IMG/VR virus record: IMGVR_UViG_3300028548_000287 | Coordinates: 1-20,747 of that record | Origin: a virus | Length of the DNA: 20,747 bases | Strand: one strand, 5' to 3' | In this document: positions 7,901 to 15,095 of the stretch, one piece after another | How the letters are laid out: each line of letters starts with the position of its first letter | How positions within the stretch are numbered: the first letter of the stretch is position 1 | The notes under the pieces: model-generated | The model's input: the letters and a program-made list of their open reading frames with translations, nothing else | Database searches by the model: none | Told to the model about the DNA's origin: nothing | Made by a program: the position numbers and the translations under genes

Positions 7901-9046
7901 TGTTAAGTTAGTCGTTTCACGCAAAATATCGGCAATTCTTTCTTCGCCTAATTCTGCAAGCATTCCATTCCAACCACCAGCAGTAAACACCCTAGAAACT
8001 CTAGCATTTCCTTTTAATCTTTTATAGTTGTCATACAAAGCTAACTTTAATTTTTCTGGAAGCTTGTTAATACCACTGATTAATGGAGTAGCAAGCCGCT
8101 TAGTAATAGGATTAATAAGATATTTATTTAATGTAGCTCCAGATAACTCACTAGCTACCTCTGCGCTAACATGGGCGTATGCCATTAATGCACTTTTTGC
8201 TGGAGATTCATTTGCTCCTGCAAATATTACTTCACCTTTATCTGTAACATTCCACGCACCAGCTCTTCTTTCACCATATTTAGACGCAAGCATTGGAACC
8301 ATAGACGCAGATTGAGCGGCAACACGAGCAACACGCCCAGTAGTTTTAGCGGCAAACGCTTTTAAAGCTGTAGTTTCAGCAGTTGCGCCAATAGCTTTTA
8401 ATGTAGATGCTTGTGCGGCTTTTCCTATACCACCTGTTAGCCCAAATTCAATCATAAATGCAGGAAGAGGAGAGCCATAATATGCAATTTTGCCTCCGTA
8501 ATTCATGCCCCTTACTTTCATTTCCACTTGCTTGTCAATAAACTCATTTAAAAATTCAGAGTCGTTACGATTTACTGGCTTGCCATCTTCTATATTTTTT
8601 GAAATGTTTAATAGTTTTAGATAGTTTGCTCCCTTTGCTACGCCTCCAGCAACAGGGGTTACATCTTCCCAATCAAGAAAGCTAAATGATTCTTTAAAGC
8701 CAATAGGGTTATTTTCCCATGACTTAATAGTCTCTTCAGGAAATCTCATCTGAGCTAACTGCATCATTTGATTGTATTGTTCATCAGCTTCTTCGCGCAA
8801 AGAAACAACTTCTGGATTATCAGACTCTAAATCTACTACATTGCTTAATGCCGCTTGATTTTTTTGTGGAATTCGAGCGCCAATGTCCCTTATGTTTTTT
8901 TCAACAGGCTGGTCAGTTTGTTCTATTTTAAAATTAGGTTGATCTATAGAAACTCCACCAAATTTACTGGCAGGAATAATTTCAGCCCCAGTTAAAGGCT
9001 GTTCAATAGTTTCATTTACTGCTATTCCACCAAATTGACTTGGCAT
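4928..9046 (-). CDS. Large internal virion protein (T7 gp16-position; LPD38-like region), 1372 aa
   Basis: This is by far the largest gene and sits where T7 has gp16, the core protein ejected to form the DNA conduit across the envelope. The N-terminus carries two FGG motifs (SQFGGIAVN and SKFGGVSID within residues 3-34), followed by mostly helical, charged sequence. At about residues 870-1130 lies a well-marked block (FFSFPATVLRAGATLVPEFW, LKNVMRDMLGAF, FVPFFNAGMQGADKLYRSM, then a hydrophobic stretch around residue 1050, ITMPSILITGYYL) that I associate with the domain called LPD38 in large phage polyvalent proteins. I see no lytic-transglycosylase motif like the one at the N-terminus of T7 gp16. 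The ATG shares one base with the TAA of the preceding gene (TAATG at 9044-9048), so translation is coupled. The ejection role is inferred from position, size and neighbours. Confidence 0.85.
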   Translation of the reverse strand: MPSQFGGIAVNETIEQPLTGAEIIPASKFGGVSIDQPNFKIEQTDQPVEKNIRDIGARIPQKNQAALSNVVDLESDNPEVVSLREEADEQYNQMMQLAQMRFPEETIKSWENNPIGFKESFSFLDWEDVTPVAGGVAKGANYLKLLNISKNIEDGKPVNRNDSEFLNEFIDKQVEMKVRGMNYGGKIAYYGSPLPAFMIEFGLTGGIGKAAQASTLKAIGATAETTALKAFAAKTTGRVARVAAQSASMVPMLASKYGERRAGAWNVTDKGEVIFAGANESPAKSALMAYAHVSAEVASELSGATLNKYLINPITKRLATPLISGINKLPEKLKLALYDNYKRLKGNARVSRVFTAGGWNGMLAELGEERIADILRETTNLTLEEGYTFDEVLDGITPSKDDLLLEAGLISIVGGVKTSSSVVMNFLTSDGLSVGQAQEVVDNLTVQEQENIIDYTLVVETYNPDSLIMPEDIELQAEEQLISEEELESEVKNYIDNMDNNVDELLPTNTIPLEVEPRAVAPQASIFNEFYYKWFDKLGSLVDLAKESRVRGKTQKVGERLDLLVRQYAGVVDMATTMITNKTFVINKDGNIEETGAGLQSILDDFDSMVIPKETNRKQRLKDFEDYLIAKRYLEDLVNRKDVTVTDQQKADSLETLNALAEKYGETTRVFDTFAKEIYSYQQRILKMLVDGGNMAKETYDAILKDNPNYIPFQRVMDKEYGSVSKRQIFSNASLNKVIKKIVGSELEIKSPIQQILSNTFRIADIAWQNRIATSIASMADVMPEYIEKLKVPRIPVKDADGNIVKDKKGNDVYRQIDNYDPKNAITVFVKGKKQFYKVDPAILKGIEQMRPDELGFITKFFSFPATVLRAGATLVPEFWLKNVMRDMLGAFIMNPDRPTPIDTVKGLTAIMGNADLYKQWMQSGGSFNSYMELSDNGLEKAQKELLNPKGRIAKYLTQPWKMPEAASLALEQSVRLGVYSAAKKAGKSDLEAGFESRDATLDFARGGSASKMINRFVPFFNAGMQGADKLYRSMRDNPKATSMYALATITMPSILITGYYLHGASEEEKQEYLEIPQWQRDTFWVFKSGGEWRRIPKPFSLGYIFGSTPERFLMWMDSEGITDGKKFWLDTVKGLSKSVSPVPSATSLLPPSLRVGIESITNYNFYQGRSIYPDWMNDLSPEKRKTKGTSETSIALGKQLNMSPALVENALRGTFASSADYITDAGDYILNSVKEWNGEEIPEKPTSPMDIPIVRAFTVREPTGNVSDSVRVFYDLLQESKYYNSDLDDLKGKEKSKYKQDNVVMGKSYNTIKRSAKSIAKLNKSRNKIYENVAMDGDTKKDRLKILDDKILYYARRANDKVNEELKRAEK

Positions 9047-10773
9047 TAAGGTTTCCTATATGTAATTCCATTTTCAACAAATTGAGCGCCAGAAGGGAGC
9101 GCGTCATATTCAGCTTGTGTATTAATAACTGGAGCTTTTACATTTGTTATTGAATTAACTGTTTTTAATGCGCTTGATCTTCTTTGCGTATTAATATTAT
9201 TAATTATTTTATTTGCTTTGCTTCTATATAAAAATTCTATTTCATCTTCATCATAAGAAGAGCCAGTAGATTCTGCTTGTTGAATTGCCATATCAACAGC
9301 ATAAAACAAATCTCTTTTTGCCATTCCTTGAAATTCAGGAGGCAATCCCATATTAATTGCATCAGAAGCATCTGTAAAATACTCAAATACTTGTTGTGTT
9401 GCTCCAGCTACTTTAGCGGCAGTTAAATTAGTTATTTGTTTGTTTAACGCAACTTCATCAGAAGCAGACATATTTCCAGAAGACCTTAACTCCATAATTT
9501 CATCTTTAATATTATTTATACCACGCAAATAATCATTAGAGTTATCTTCGTCATATGTTACTAGCGCGTTAAGGTCGTATATTTTTGTAAGTATATCTCC
9601 AAAAGAATTGGCGTTTACAGCCGCATTTAACTTTTTAACTGAAGTTACATAAGATTTAAGAATACGAGCCTGATCTTTTTTAATTTGACCGTCTTTTTCT
9701 AGCTGAGAAATATTTTGCAATTTTTCTTCTGGGCTAATACTTGGGTCTTCTACTGCTACCATAGCTTGACTATAATTTTCAATCTGAGTAAATTCATCTG
9801 CTTGCAACTGTTGTTGCGCTTCTAAAATTGCAGAATCTTTAAAATCTTTAATGTTTTGCTTTAAGTCTTTTTCTAGATTTTCTTTTTGGTCAGGCGATAA
9901 AGTAATATTTTCTTCTGGATTAATAGGATTAGAAATAGCTACTCTATCTTGAGTTTTTAATCTTTTTAAAGCCTCTTCTGATTCTGCAATGCGAACTTGT
10001 GGCGTTTTACTTTCATCTTGTAAAAGAAAATTATATGTGCCTAAAGCAGATTGCTCAACAATTTGAACATTAAGCTCTTGCATTTCTTTAGCATAACTAC
10101 TAGCGTCAAGAATTCCTGATTTTATAGATGCTTTTGCGTATATATCTCTATTTACAATTGCCTGAATTAAATCTTCAGTTCTTCCTTCGAGAGCTAAATT
10201 GACAATATTTACATTTGCATTAGTAAGAGCAGTTTCAATATTTCCTAAAGCAATATCATTATTAATTTTTATTTCTTCTTTTTGTATGCCTTGGAATGCT
10301 GTGCGATTTATTTGGTTAAAATAAGATTCAGCTAACCCTTTAGCATCTTCTGGAAGGTTTGTTTTTAGACCTTTCATTGCCGCAGTAACAATATTACTAT
10401 ATTCTACTGTACTTGTAGGATTGTTTAATTTTGCCGAATCTACAATATTAGTTACATCATTTTCTAATGAAGCAGTGTATCCAGCAACAGCTAATGCATC
10501 TCTTCTTTCAGAATCCCACCCTTTGAATGTAGGAATTTCCCCATAAACTTTTTGCCCTGATTCATCAACAGTAATAGATTCTTGTAAGGCTTTTGCCGCT
10601 ACAGCAGGAGTTTCTTTTTCTGCCTTGGCAATACCAAACTGTTCAGCCATACCGCCTACTTGCTCTGCTAATCCTGCTAGAGCTTGCATACGTCGCGCAC
10701 CAGACTGATCTACACCAGTAGGTTGGAACTTACCGTAGAAGCCAATACGCTCTTGTCTAGGTTGTCTAGCCAT
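9046..10773 (-). CDS. Internal virion protein (T7 gp15-position), 575 aa
   Basis: This protein probably forms part of the internal core ejected with DNA. It begins MARQPRQERIGFYGKFQPTG and has a short Gly/Ala-rich helix (LAGLAEQVGGMAEQFGIAKA) near the N-terminus, after which it is almost wholly alpha-helical and rich in Asn, Gln, Lys and Glu, with no obvious catalytic motif. Its length is somewhat less than T7 gp15 (747 aa). It ends with a short polar tail (GITYRKP). Identification rests on size, helical character and its place between a gp14-like and a gp16-like gene, not on a motif. The start abuts the stop of the 141-aa gene with no spacer, and its stop overlaps the next start by one base, so the three core genes form a translationally linked unit. 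Confidence 0.8.
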   Translation of the reverse strand: MARQPRQERIGFYGKFQPTGVDQSGARRMQALAGLAEQVGGMAEQFGIAKAEKETPAVAAKALQESITVDESGQKVYGEIPTFKGWDSERRDALAVAGYTASLENDVTNIVDSAKLNNPTSTVEYSNIVTAAMKGLKTNLPEDAKGLAESYFNQINRTAFQGIQKEEIKINNDIALGNIETALTNANVNIVNLALEGRTEDLIQAIVNRDIYAKASIKSGILDASSYAKEMQELNVQIVEQSALGTYNFLLQDESKTPQVRIAESEEALKRLKTQDRVAISNPINPEENITLSPDQKENLEKDLKQNIKDFKDSAILEAQQQLQADEFTQIENYSQAMVAVEDPSISPEEKLQNISQLEKDGQIKKDQARILKSYVTSVKKLNAAVNANSFGDILTKIYDLNALVTYDEDNSNDYLRGINNIKDEIMELRSSGNMSASDEVALNKQITNLTAAKVAGATQQVFEYFTDASDAINMGLPPEFQGMAKRDLFYAVDMAIQQAESTGSSYDEDEIEFLYRSKANKIINNINTQRRSSALKTVNSITNVKAPVINTQAEYDALPSGAQFVENGITYRKP

Positions 10774-11199
10774 TTAACCAAATACTCCTTTTGAATCAGC
10801 TTGCGCAACTGCACTTGAACCACCTTTGAGCAAAGTTGATGCCGCACCAATATTAGCAGTACCCCTAGCCATAGCACCCTGTCTTCGTAATTGTGCTTGC
10901 TTTAGCTTTTCAGATAGATTAATCATGCCTTCACTAGAGCCTATTTGTTTTGCGCTTTCAAGGGCAATACTTGCAGGAGTGCCTTCACCTGTCATACCAG
11001 ACATAGACGCACTAACCGCATTAGCCGCAAGAACTTTATTAAGTTCCTGTTTACGCTGTAGCTCTCTACCTTCAGCCGCAATCTTTTCTTCTTCGGCTTG
11101 GCGATTAAACTCTTCTTGCTGAGACTTGCCAGCTTCAACTTGACCATAAACACTTACCGCTGTGCTTGTGGCCATTGCGGCTACAATCCAAAATGACAT
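10774..11199 (-). CDS. Internal virion protein, T7 gp14-like (141 aa)
   Basis: A small helical protein with a hydrophobic N-terminus (MSFWIVAAMATSTAVSVYGQ), then a charged coiled-coil-like region (QQEEFNRQAEEEKIAAEGRE) and Ala/Gly/Ser-rich segments (VLAANAVSASMSGMTGEG and RGTANIGAASTLLKGG). This pattern is typical of T7 gp14-family core proteins, which insert in the outer membrane as the first part of the ejection channel. T7 gp14 is longer (196 aa). The gene starts directly after the stop of the cupin-like gene, and the 575-aa core gene starts directly after its own stop. The family call comes from sequence character plus position; membrane insertion is known for T7 gp14 and inferred here. 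Confidence 0.82.
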   Translation of the reverse strand: MSFWIVAAMATSTAVSVYGQVEAGKSQQEEFNRQAEEEKIAAEGRELQRKQELNKVLAANAVSASMSGMTGEGTPASIALESAKQIGSSEGMINLSEKLKQAQLRRQGAMARGTANIGAASTLLKGGSSAVAQADSKGVFG

Positions 11200-11577
11200 T
11201 TAAATATCCTCTGGCTCTAATAAAGCCTTTTCTATTTCTTTAATATCAGTTAAATGTGTAGGGTGATATGTAACCCAAACACAATCTGTTTCAGCGTATA
11301 TAACACGCTTAGTTTGTGGAATAGTCTCTCCCATAAACGGTGCTTCAATATCTAAATTACCAAACTGGCTTGATACCTTACATCTACCCTTTACTACTGT
11401 GTACAAGTGCGTAGTCTTATGCGTAGCACCCACCAGAACAACGCCTGCTGGAATAAACAACTCTCTTGCATATAACCCATCACTAAAATGATGCTTTGTC
11501 TCTAGCTCTAGTGTATCGCCTTTTAGCATTAAAGTCTGTAGCTTTACTATGTCGTCTTGTGTTGCTACTTGATTCAA
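11200..11577 (-). CDS. Cupin-like conserved phage protein between tail nozzle and core genes (125 aa, TTG start)
   Basis: A beta-rich protein with a single cupin-like core: LFIPAGVVLVGATHKTTHLYTVVKG contains the spaced His residues (THKTTH, about residues 52-57) and trailing Gly of cupin motif 1, and ETIPQTKRVIYAETDCVWVTYHPTH resembles motif 2 with a late His. Proteins of this type recur, to my memory, in marine and other podovirus genomes in this same slot; no function is established. The reading frame opens with TTG (11575-11577, complement), which overlaps the TGA of the tubular protein B gene as TTGA. No ATG is available upstream within the non-overlapping sequence, and the residues that follow (QVATQDDIVKLQ) look like the conserved N-terminus, so I keep TTG. 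The next Met, at residue 17, would lose that part. Metal binding is inference. Confidence 0.83.
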   Translation of the reverse strand: MNQVATQDDIVKLQTLMLKGDTLELETKHHFSDGLYARELFIPAGVVLVGATHKTTHLYTVVKGRCKVSSQFGNLDIEAPFMGETIPQTKRVIYAETDCVWVTYHPTHLTDIKEIEKALLEPEDI

Positions 11578-14201
11578 GAAGACTCTACCTCGTATTCAAT
11601 AGCCTGTATGTGGAATGGCGTAGGTTCAGGTACAGTAATTATAGGCTGTACTTCTATGTTCCAACCATTGCCACTGTTTTCACCTTGTATAACACCTGTC
11701 TGTTCGGGCAAGTTTTCGTTTAATGGGGAATCAGCCGCGTCACCAAACTGTCTAATAGCAACAGGATTGTCATCAATATAAACCCCAGAACTCTTGTAAA
11801 CTCTTAGGTTAATACGAGTGACCTTCTTTTGCCGCATCTGGTTCTGACCAGCAATAGCTTGAGAGTTTGTATTCAAAGGCATACTCTTAATCTTAGGTAT
11901 AAAGTTATACCCTACTTCAACGTCAATAACACCACCGCTAGGGTCTTGCTCAAGAATAAATGATTTCTCACCATTAGTTAAAACAATGTATCCATCACTA
12001 GCACCTGCTTGTACTACACGTTTTGGTAATGGCGTTCCTCTTGCCACAACACTAACTGTTTCTCCGTTTAAATGGTTTGAAGCTAAAAATAAATTATTGC
12101 CAATAAGACTAGTGCTACTTAAAAGTTTAATAGCAGAATCCATTAAGTAATCAAAATCCCACTTTTCTACTGTATAGGAAGTAGTAGTATCAGTAGTTCT
12201 TTTATTTACTAAAAATAAATCATTTTTAACAACAGATACAGATACAGTCTTAAGAGGGTATACAGTGTTAGTATCTCCGTTAATCCATTTAGTAAAACCG
12301 TTAATATCTTGTGATCTAAGCGTATTAAGAATACTAGAAGTTCCATCTTGATTAACAATAAATACCCAGTTAGCATCTTCTGATAATGACCCTGATAAAA
12401 CACCTAAATCTAAAGGATTATCTATAAGTTGTGAAGATAGAACAGATATGTCTGTACTGTTATAAGCATCTTCATTAAAATTATATAAAAACGATCTTAG
12501 CGTTCTGCCGTTTTGGTCAACAAATAAAGTTGCACCATCTACAGATTTAACCTCTAAATAAGATGCGCCATGTTGAGTCTGGGACAAAATAGTAATGTCA
12601 GCAGGGGTAGATCCATTAACTACAAACTCAGCTCCAGCAGTAAACACCTGCAAGCCGCGATCAGGGTTAATATCAATAATTTCTGTAAGCTGTCTTGAAG
12701 AAATAGTAATAAACAAACCTTCGTCAGCATCCCCTTCTTCGGTGTAAAAGTCAAAAAACGACCCTGCCCTAGATGCAAACAAACTTTGTAGTTTAGATTT
12801 AGTGCCACCAAACCATAATCGACCACTATAAAATGCGGCAGTTTTGGGATAGCCTCTATTGTCACTCCATACATTTTCTTTTCTAGCAACACCAACTTGT
12901 GACTGAGTAAATACTAAAGTATCAGCGGCATTACCTAGCGTAACAAAACCGCTAAACAATTCAAAAGGTTTAGTAGATTCTCCGCTAATAGTAATTCTGT
13001 ATTGTTTTGCACCTACTCTTGCAACATCTATTCCGGTATCTCCAAAGCTAGGCATTTCTTGCAAGTTTCTTTGTATGTTAGCTACGGTTGAGTTTTGTTC
13101 TGCTGTTCCAGAATCTCCATTATAAGTAATGTTTTTACTTAATATCCCTTCAACGTCTATTTGAAACCTATCGCCTGTAGCCCAGCTTGCTCCAGTAAGC
13201 GTTAATGTTTGAATTTCATCAGTTGGTGTAGGACTTAAAGAATCATTGTAATCATATTGAGGAACATTTAAAAAAGGAATAACATCAACATCAAAATCTG
13301 TTGTACTTGTGTTTATAATTCTTATAGGCGCATGATCTTGATGAAACATTAGCATAACGTTTTCAGTTTGCACATCACGTATTGCGGCTACTTGAGAAGA
13401 CCTAAAGGGCAAAGGCAAATAAGCTATAGGCGTAAAATTAGAAGTTTGGTCAGTTACCCTGTAAATAGACACATTACCGTAAGATGGTGTTGTCTCTTCA
13501 CCCCCAGTAACAACACATAAATAGTGCCTGTCTGTCTCAATGCTAAAATCAAATGTCTTAACATCTGAAGAAGTAGCAGTTGGATACAAAACATTAAACT
13601 CACTTAATTGTATTTTAAGTGTGCCTAAGTCGCCAGTGTCTCCGGTGCGAACAATCCTAAAATATTTGTAATCAAATGTATCAGTTACCCTAATGCGAAT
13701 TGATTGCTCTATTTCAGTAACAGTCATAGTCTGACGAGTAGACCAAGATACGTTATTTAAAGATGCCTGTATTTTAAATGCGCCAGAACCAGTGCCACTT
13801 AACTTAATGTTTTTTACATCAATAAATTTACCAAGATTGCTTTCGCCAGAAATATTATATAACGCAACTACATAATCTGCATTAGCCCCAGTACCCAACA
13901 CACCAATGTTAGTAGTAGTAAGTCCTACAGTAGCAGGGTTAAAGTCATTAATATTAGCCGCTGTTCCACCTTCGGGCATAGTGGCGGTTATTTCAGAACT
14001 AACAAAAGGCTTAATAATATTTTCTGCTGTGTCTACATGCTGAGTACCTGCTCTACGCTTTAAACCGCCTTGTGGTACGATTAAAACGTTTTCGGCTGTC
14101 TCCATACCCTGATAGTATTGATCTAGGTCTACGCGCCCTTTAAGCAGGGGCGATAACTCTCCGCTTACAAACGAACTTTGCATGAACTTAGACTTTGCCA
14201 T
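11574..14201 (-). CDS. Tail tubular protein B / nozzle (T7 gp12-like), 875 aa with inserted domains
   Basis: This forms the distal nozzle of the short tail. The N-terminus is diagnostic: FVSGELSPLLKGRVDLDQYY (about residues 11-30) followed by NVLIVPQGGLKRRAGTQHV. The body has the expected YSGRLWFGG, GASYLEVKSV and RTLRSFLYNF elements of the gp12 family. It is longer than T7 gp12 (794 aa). Two stretches look inserted: residues about 75-206 resemble a discoidin/F5-8C domain (ANINDFNP, FKIQASLNNVSWSTR, YKYFRIVRTGDTG), and residues about 327-418 match a small beta domain seen in phage tail proteins (DEIQTLTLTG, ITYNGDSGTAEQN, ANIQRNLQEMPSFG, KQYRITISGE). The start lies 2 nt after the tubular protein A stop, and the stop overlaps the cupin-like gene. 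In T7 the gp11 and gp12 homologues assemble on the portal. Confidence 0.93.
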   Translation of the reverse strand: MAKSKFMQSSFVSGELSPLLKGRVDLDQYYQGMETAENVLIVPQGGLKRRAGTQHVDTAENIIKPFVSSEITATMPEGGTAANINDFNPATVGLTTTNIGVLGTGANADYVVALYNISGESNLGKFIDVKNIKLSGTGSGAFKIQASLNNVSWSTRQTMTVTEIEQSIRIRVTDTFDYKYFRIVRTGDTGDLGTLKIQLSEFNVLYPTATSSDVKTFDFSIETDRHYLCVVTGGEETTPSYGNVSIYRVTDQTSNFTPIAYLPLPFRSSQVAAIRDVQTENVMLMFHQDHAPIRIINTSTTDFDVDVIPFLNVPQYDYNDSLSPTPTDEIQTLTLTGASWATGDRFQIDVEGILSKNITYNGDSGTAEQNSTVANIQRNLQEMPSFGDTGIDVARVGAKQYRITISGESTKPFELFSGFVTLGNAADTLVFTQSQVGVARKENVWSDNRGYPKTAAFYSGRLWFGGTKSKLQSLFASRAGSFFDFYTEEGDADEGLFITISSRQLTEIIDINPDRGLQVFTAGAEFVVNGSTPADITILSQTQHGASYLEVKSVDGATLFVDQNGRTLRSFLYNFNEDAYNSTDISVLSSQLIDNPLDLGVLSGSLSEDANWVFIVNQDGTSSILNTLRSQDINGFTKWINGDTNTVYPLKTVSVSVVKNDLFLVNKRTTDTTTSYTVEKWDFDYLMDSAIKLLSSTSLIGNNLFLASNHLNGETVSVVARGTPLPKRVVQAGASDGYIVLTNGEKSFILEQDPSGGVIDVEVGYNFIPKIKSMPLNTNSQAIAGQNQMRQKKVTRINLRVYKSSGVYIDDNPVAIRQFGDAADSPLNENLPEQTGVIQGENSGNGWNIEVQPIITVPEPTPFHIQAIEYEVESS

Positions 14202-14203
14202 AA

Positions 14204-14761
14204 CTAGCGCCTTACGTTAATAAAGGGACGATCAGTTATAGGGACTACAGGATATTGTTGCGAATCTGTAAATCTTGCCATGCGAGAGGCATTAAGATAC
14301 TGTCTAGCGTTAGCATCCATAGAAGCCGCGCTGTCACGAATAGAAGGCGCAAAGTCCATAGCAAGTGCGTACTCAATCATCTTAGAAAAGTAAACAGGCC
14401 ATGTAGATTCTGGAGCGTTATAAATGTAATCAACGTATATTGCATCACTTGCATTGCAATACAGCTTGTCACCGTATAGTCCGTAGGGGACTTGAGGATT
14501 AACTTTAATGAGGAATAATAGATCAGCAGGAAGTTGGTAAATGGATTGCCATTCAGTGCCTACTGGTATTTCAACTGTTAGGTCTAACTGTGCTTTTTTT
14601 CTAGCAAATCCCCAACGAAACTTAGTTAGCTCATTCTGTACAATGTTGTCATACAGATTGTTAGCTACAGTTTGTGCGCGAGAATTGCCCTCTAAAGAAG
14701 TGATAGGCAAATCGCCAATTAAAATTAATGCATTAGAGATTAATTGGATTTTACTAGCCAT
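14204..14761 (-). CDS. Tail tubular protein A / adaptor (T7 gp11-like), 185 aa
   Basis: Length (T7 gp11 is 196 aa), position before tubular protein B, and sequence all agree. It begins MASKIQLISNALILIGDLPI, followed by ALTKFRWGFARKK-like text (here ELTKFRWGFARKKAQLDL), WQSIYQLPADLLFLI, and a Tyr/Asp-rich middle (YCNASDAIYVDYIYNAPEST) that are characteristic of the gp11 family. The C-terminus is YPVVPITDRPFINVRR. The product forms the ring that joins the portal to the nozzle. AAGG precedes the ATG. The gene begins just downstream of a probable intrinsic terminator and no promoter is evident between them, so its transcription probably depends on read-through. Confidence 0.92.
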   Translation of the reverse strand: MASKIQLISNALILIGDLPITSLEGNSRAQTVANNLYDNIVQNELTKFRWGFARKKAQLDLTVEIPVGTEWQSIYQLPADLLFLIKVNPQVPYGLYGDKLYCNASDAIYVDYIYNAPESTWPVYFSKMIEYALAMDFAPSIRDSAASMDANARQYLNASRMARFTDSQQYPVVPITDRPFINVRR

Positions 14762-14776
14762 AACGCTACCTTAGAA

Positions 14777-14804
14777 TTAAGAAAGAAAGGGGGCCGAAAC
14801 CCCC
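14777..14804 (-). terminator. Intrinsic terminator after the capsid genes
   Basis: On the minus strand the RNA would read GGGGG, loop UUUCGG, CCCCC, then UUUCUUUCUU. The five-pair all-GC stem occupies 14789-14793 and 14800-14804, and the U-rich run is at 14779-14788. It lies 22 nt past the stop of the 85-aa gene and before tubular protein A. T7 has its Tphi terminator in the same place, between gene 10 and gene 11. The short stem and interrupted U tract suggest partial read-through. The plus strand lacks a T run directly after the stem. Confidence 0.72.
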
Positions 14805-14826
14805 AGACGTTTTACTTTAACTTACT

Positions 14827-15084
14827 TTATGCGGTAATTACTAAACCGCCAGCTAGAGTAATAGCTGTAGCTGTACGAGTTTTTACATAAGTAACAAAAG
14901 CTGTAGGAGGAGTAGTGCTAGTAACAGCAGTTACGATATCTCCTAAAGCTAGTTCATCGACAGCGCCTAGCATGTAATCTGCGCCTACGATAGTAGCCTT
15001 AGCATCAGCAGTAGAATACTGCCAAGTGCTTCCGCCATTTCCAGAACCGCCAATGCGGCATAAACCTGATCTTGCAAAAGCCAT
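14827..15084 (-). CDS. Small capsid-associated (decoration/cement candidate) protein, 85 aa
   Basis: An 85-aa beta-rich protein, MAFARSGLCRIGGSGNGGST then WQYSTADAKATIVGADYMLG and VDELALGDIVTAV, directly after the capsid gene (11-nt gap) with a strong AAGGAGA ribosome site. I recall small proteins with an 'LxRIGG...W.Y.T.DA.A.V....YF..A.D.L..GDVI' pattern next to capsid genes in many phages, often called hypothetical. BPP-1 encodes a cement protein at the equivalent place, but this protein is short and homology to it cannot be shown here. A capsid-decorating role is therefore inferred from co-expression with the capsid protein, a strong start signal and position before a terminator. No catalytic residues or membrane segment are seen. 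Confidence 0.85.
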   Translation of the reverse strand: MAFARSGLCRIGGSGNGGSTWQYSTADAKATIVGADYMLGAVDELALGDIVTAVTSTTPPTAFVTYVKTRTATAITLAGGLVITA

Positions 15085-15095
15085 GATGATTCTCC

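Noticed and set aside
5574-8315. Several plus-strand open frames of 65-95 codons inside the large core gene
   Set aside because: They lie wholly antisense to a well-supported long gene, lack ribosome sites and recognisable protein character.
10774-11199. Lysis (holin) gene, because of the hydrophobic N-terminus
   Set aside because: Only one hydrophobic segment is present and it is followed by long helical Ala/Glu-rich sequence; place and character fit a gp14-like core protein better.
12620-12895. Minus-strand 91-codon frame inside the nozzle protein gene
   Set aside because: It is in another frame of a strongly supported gene and its composition (runs of Leu) is typical of an out-of-frame translation.
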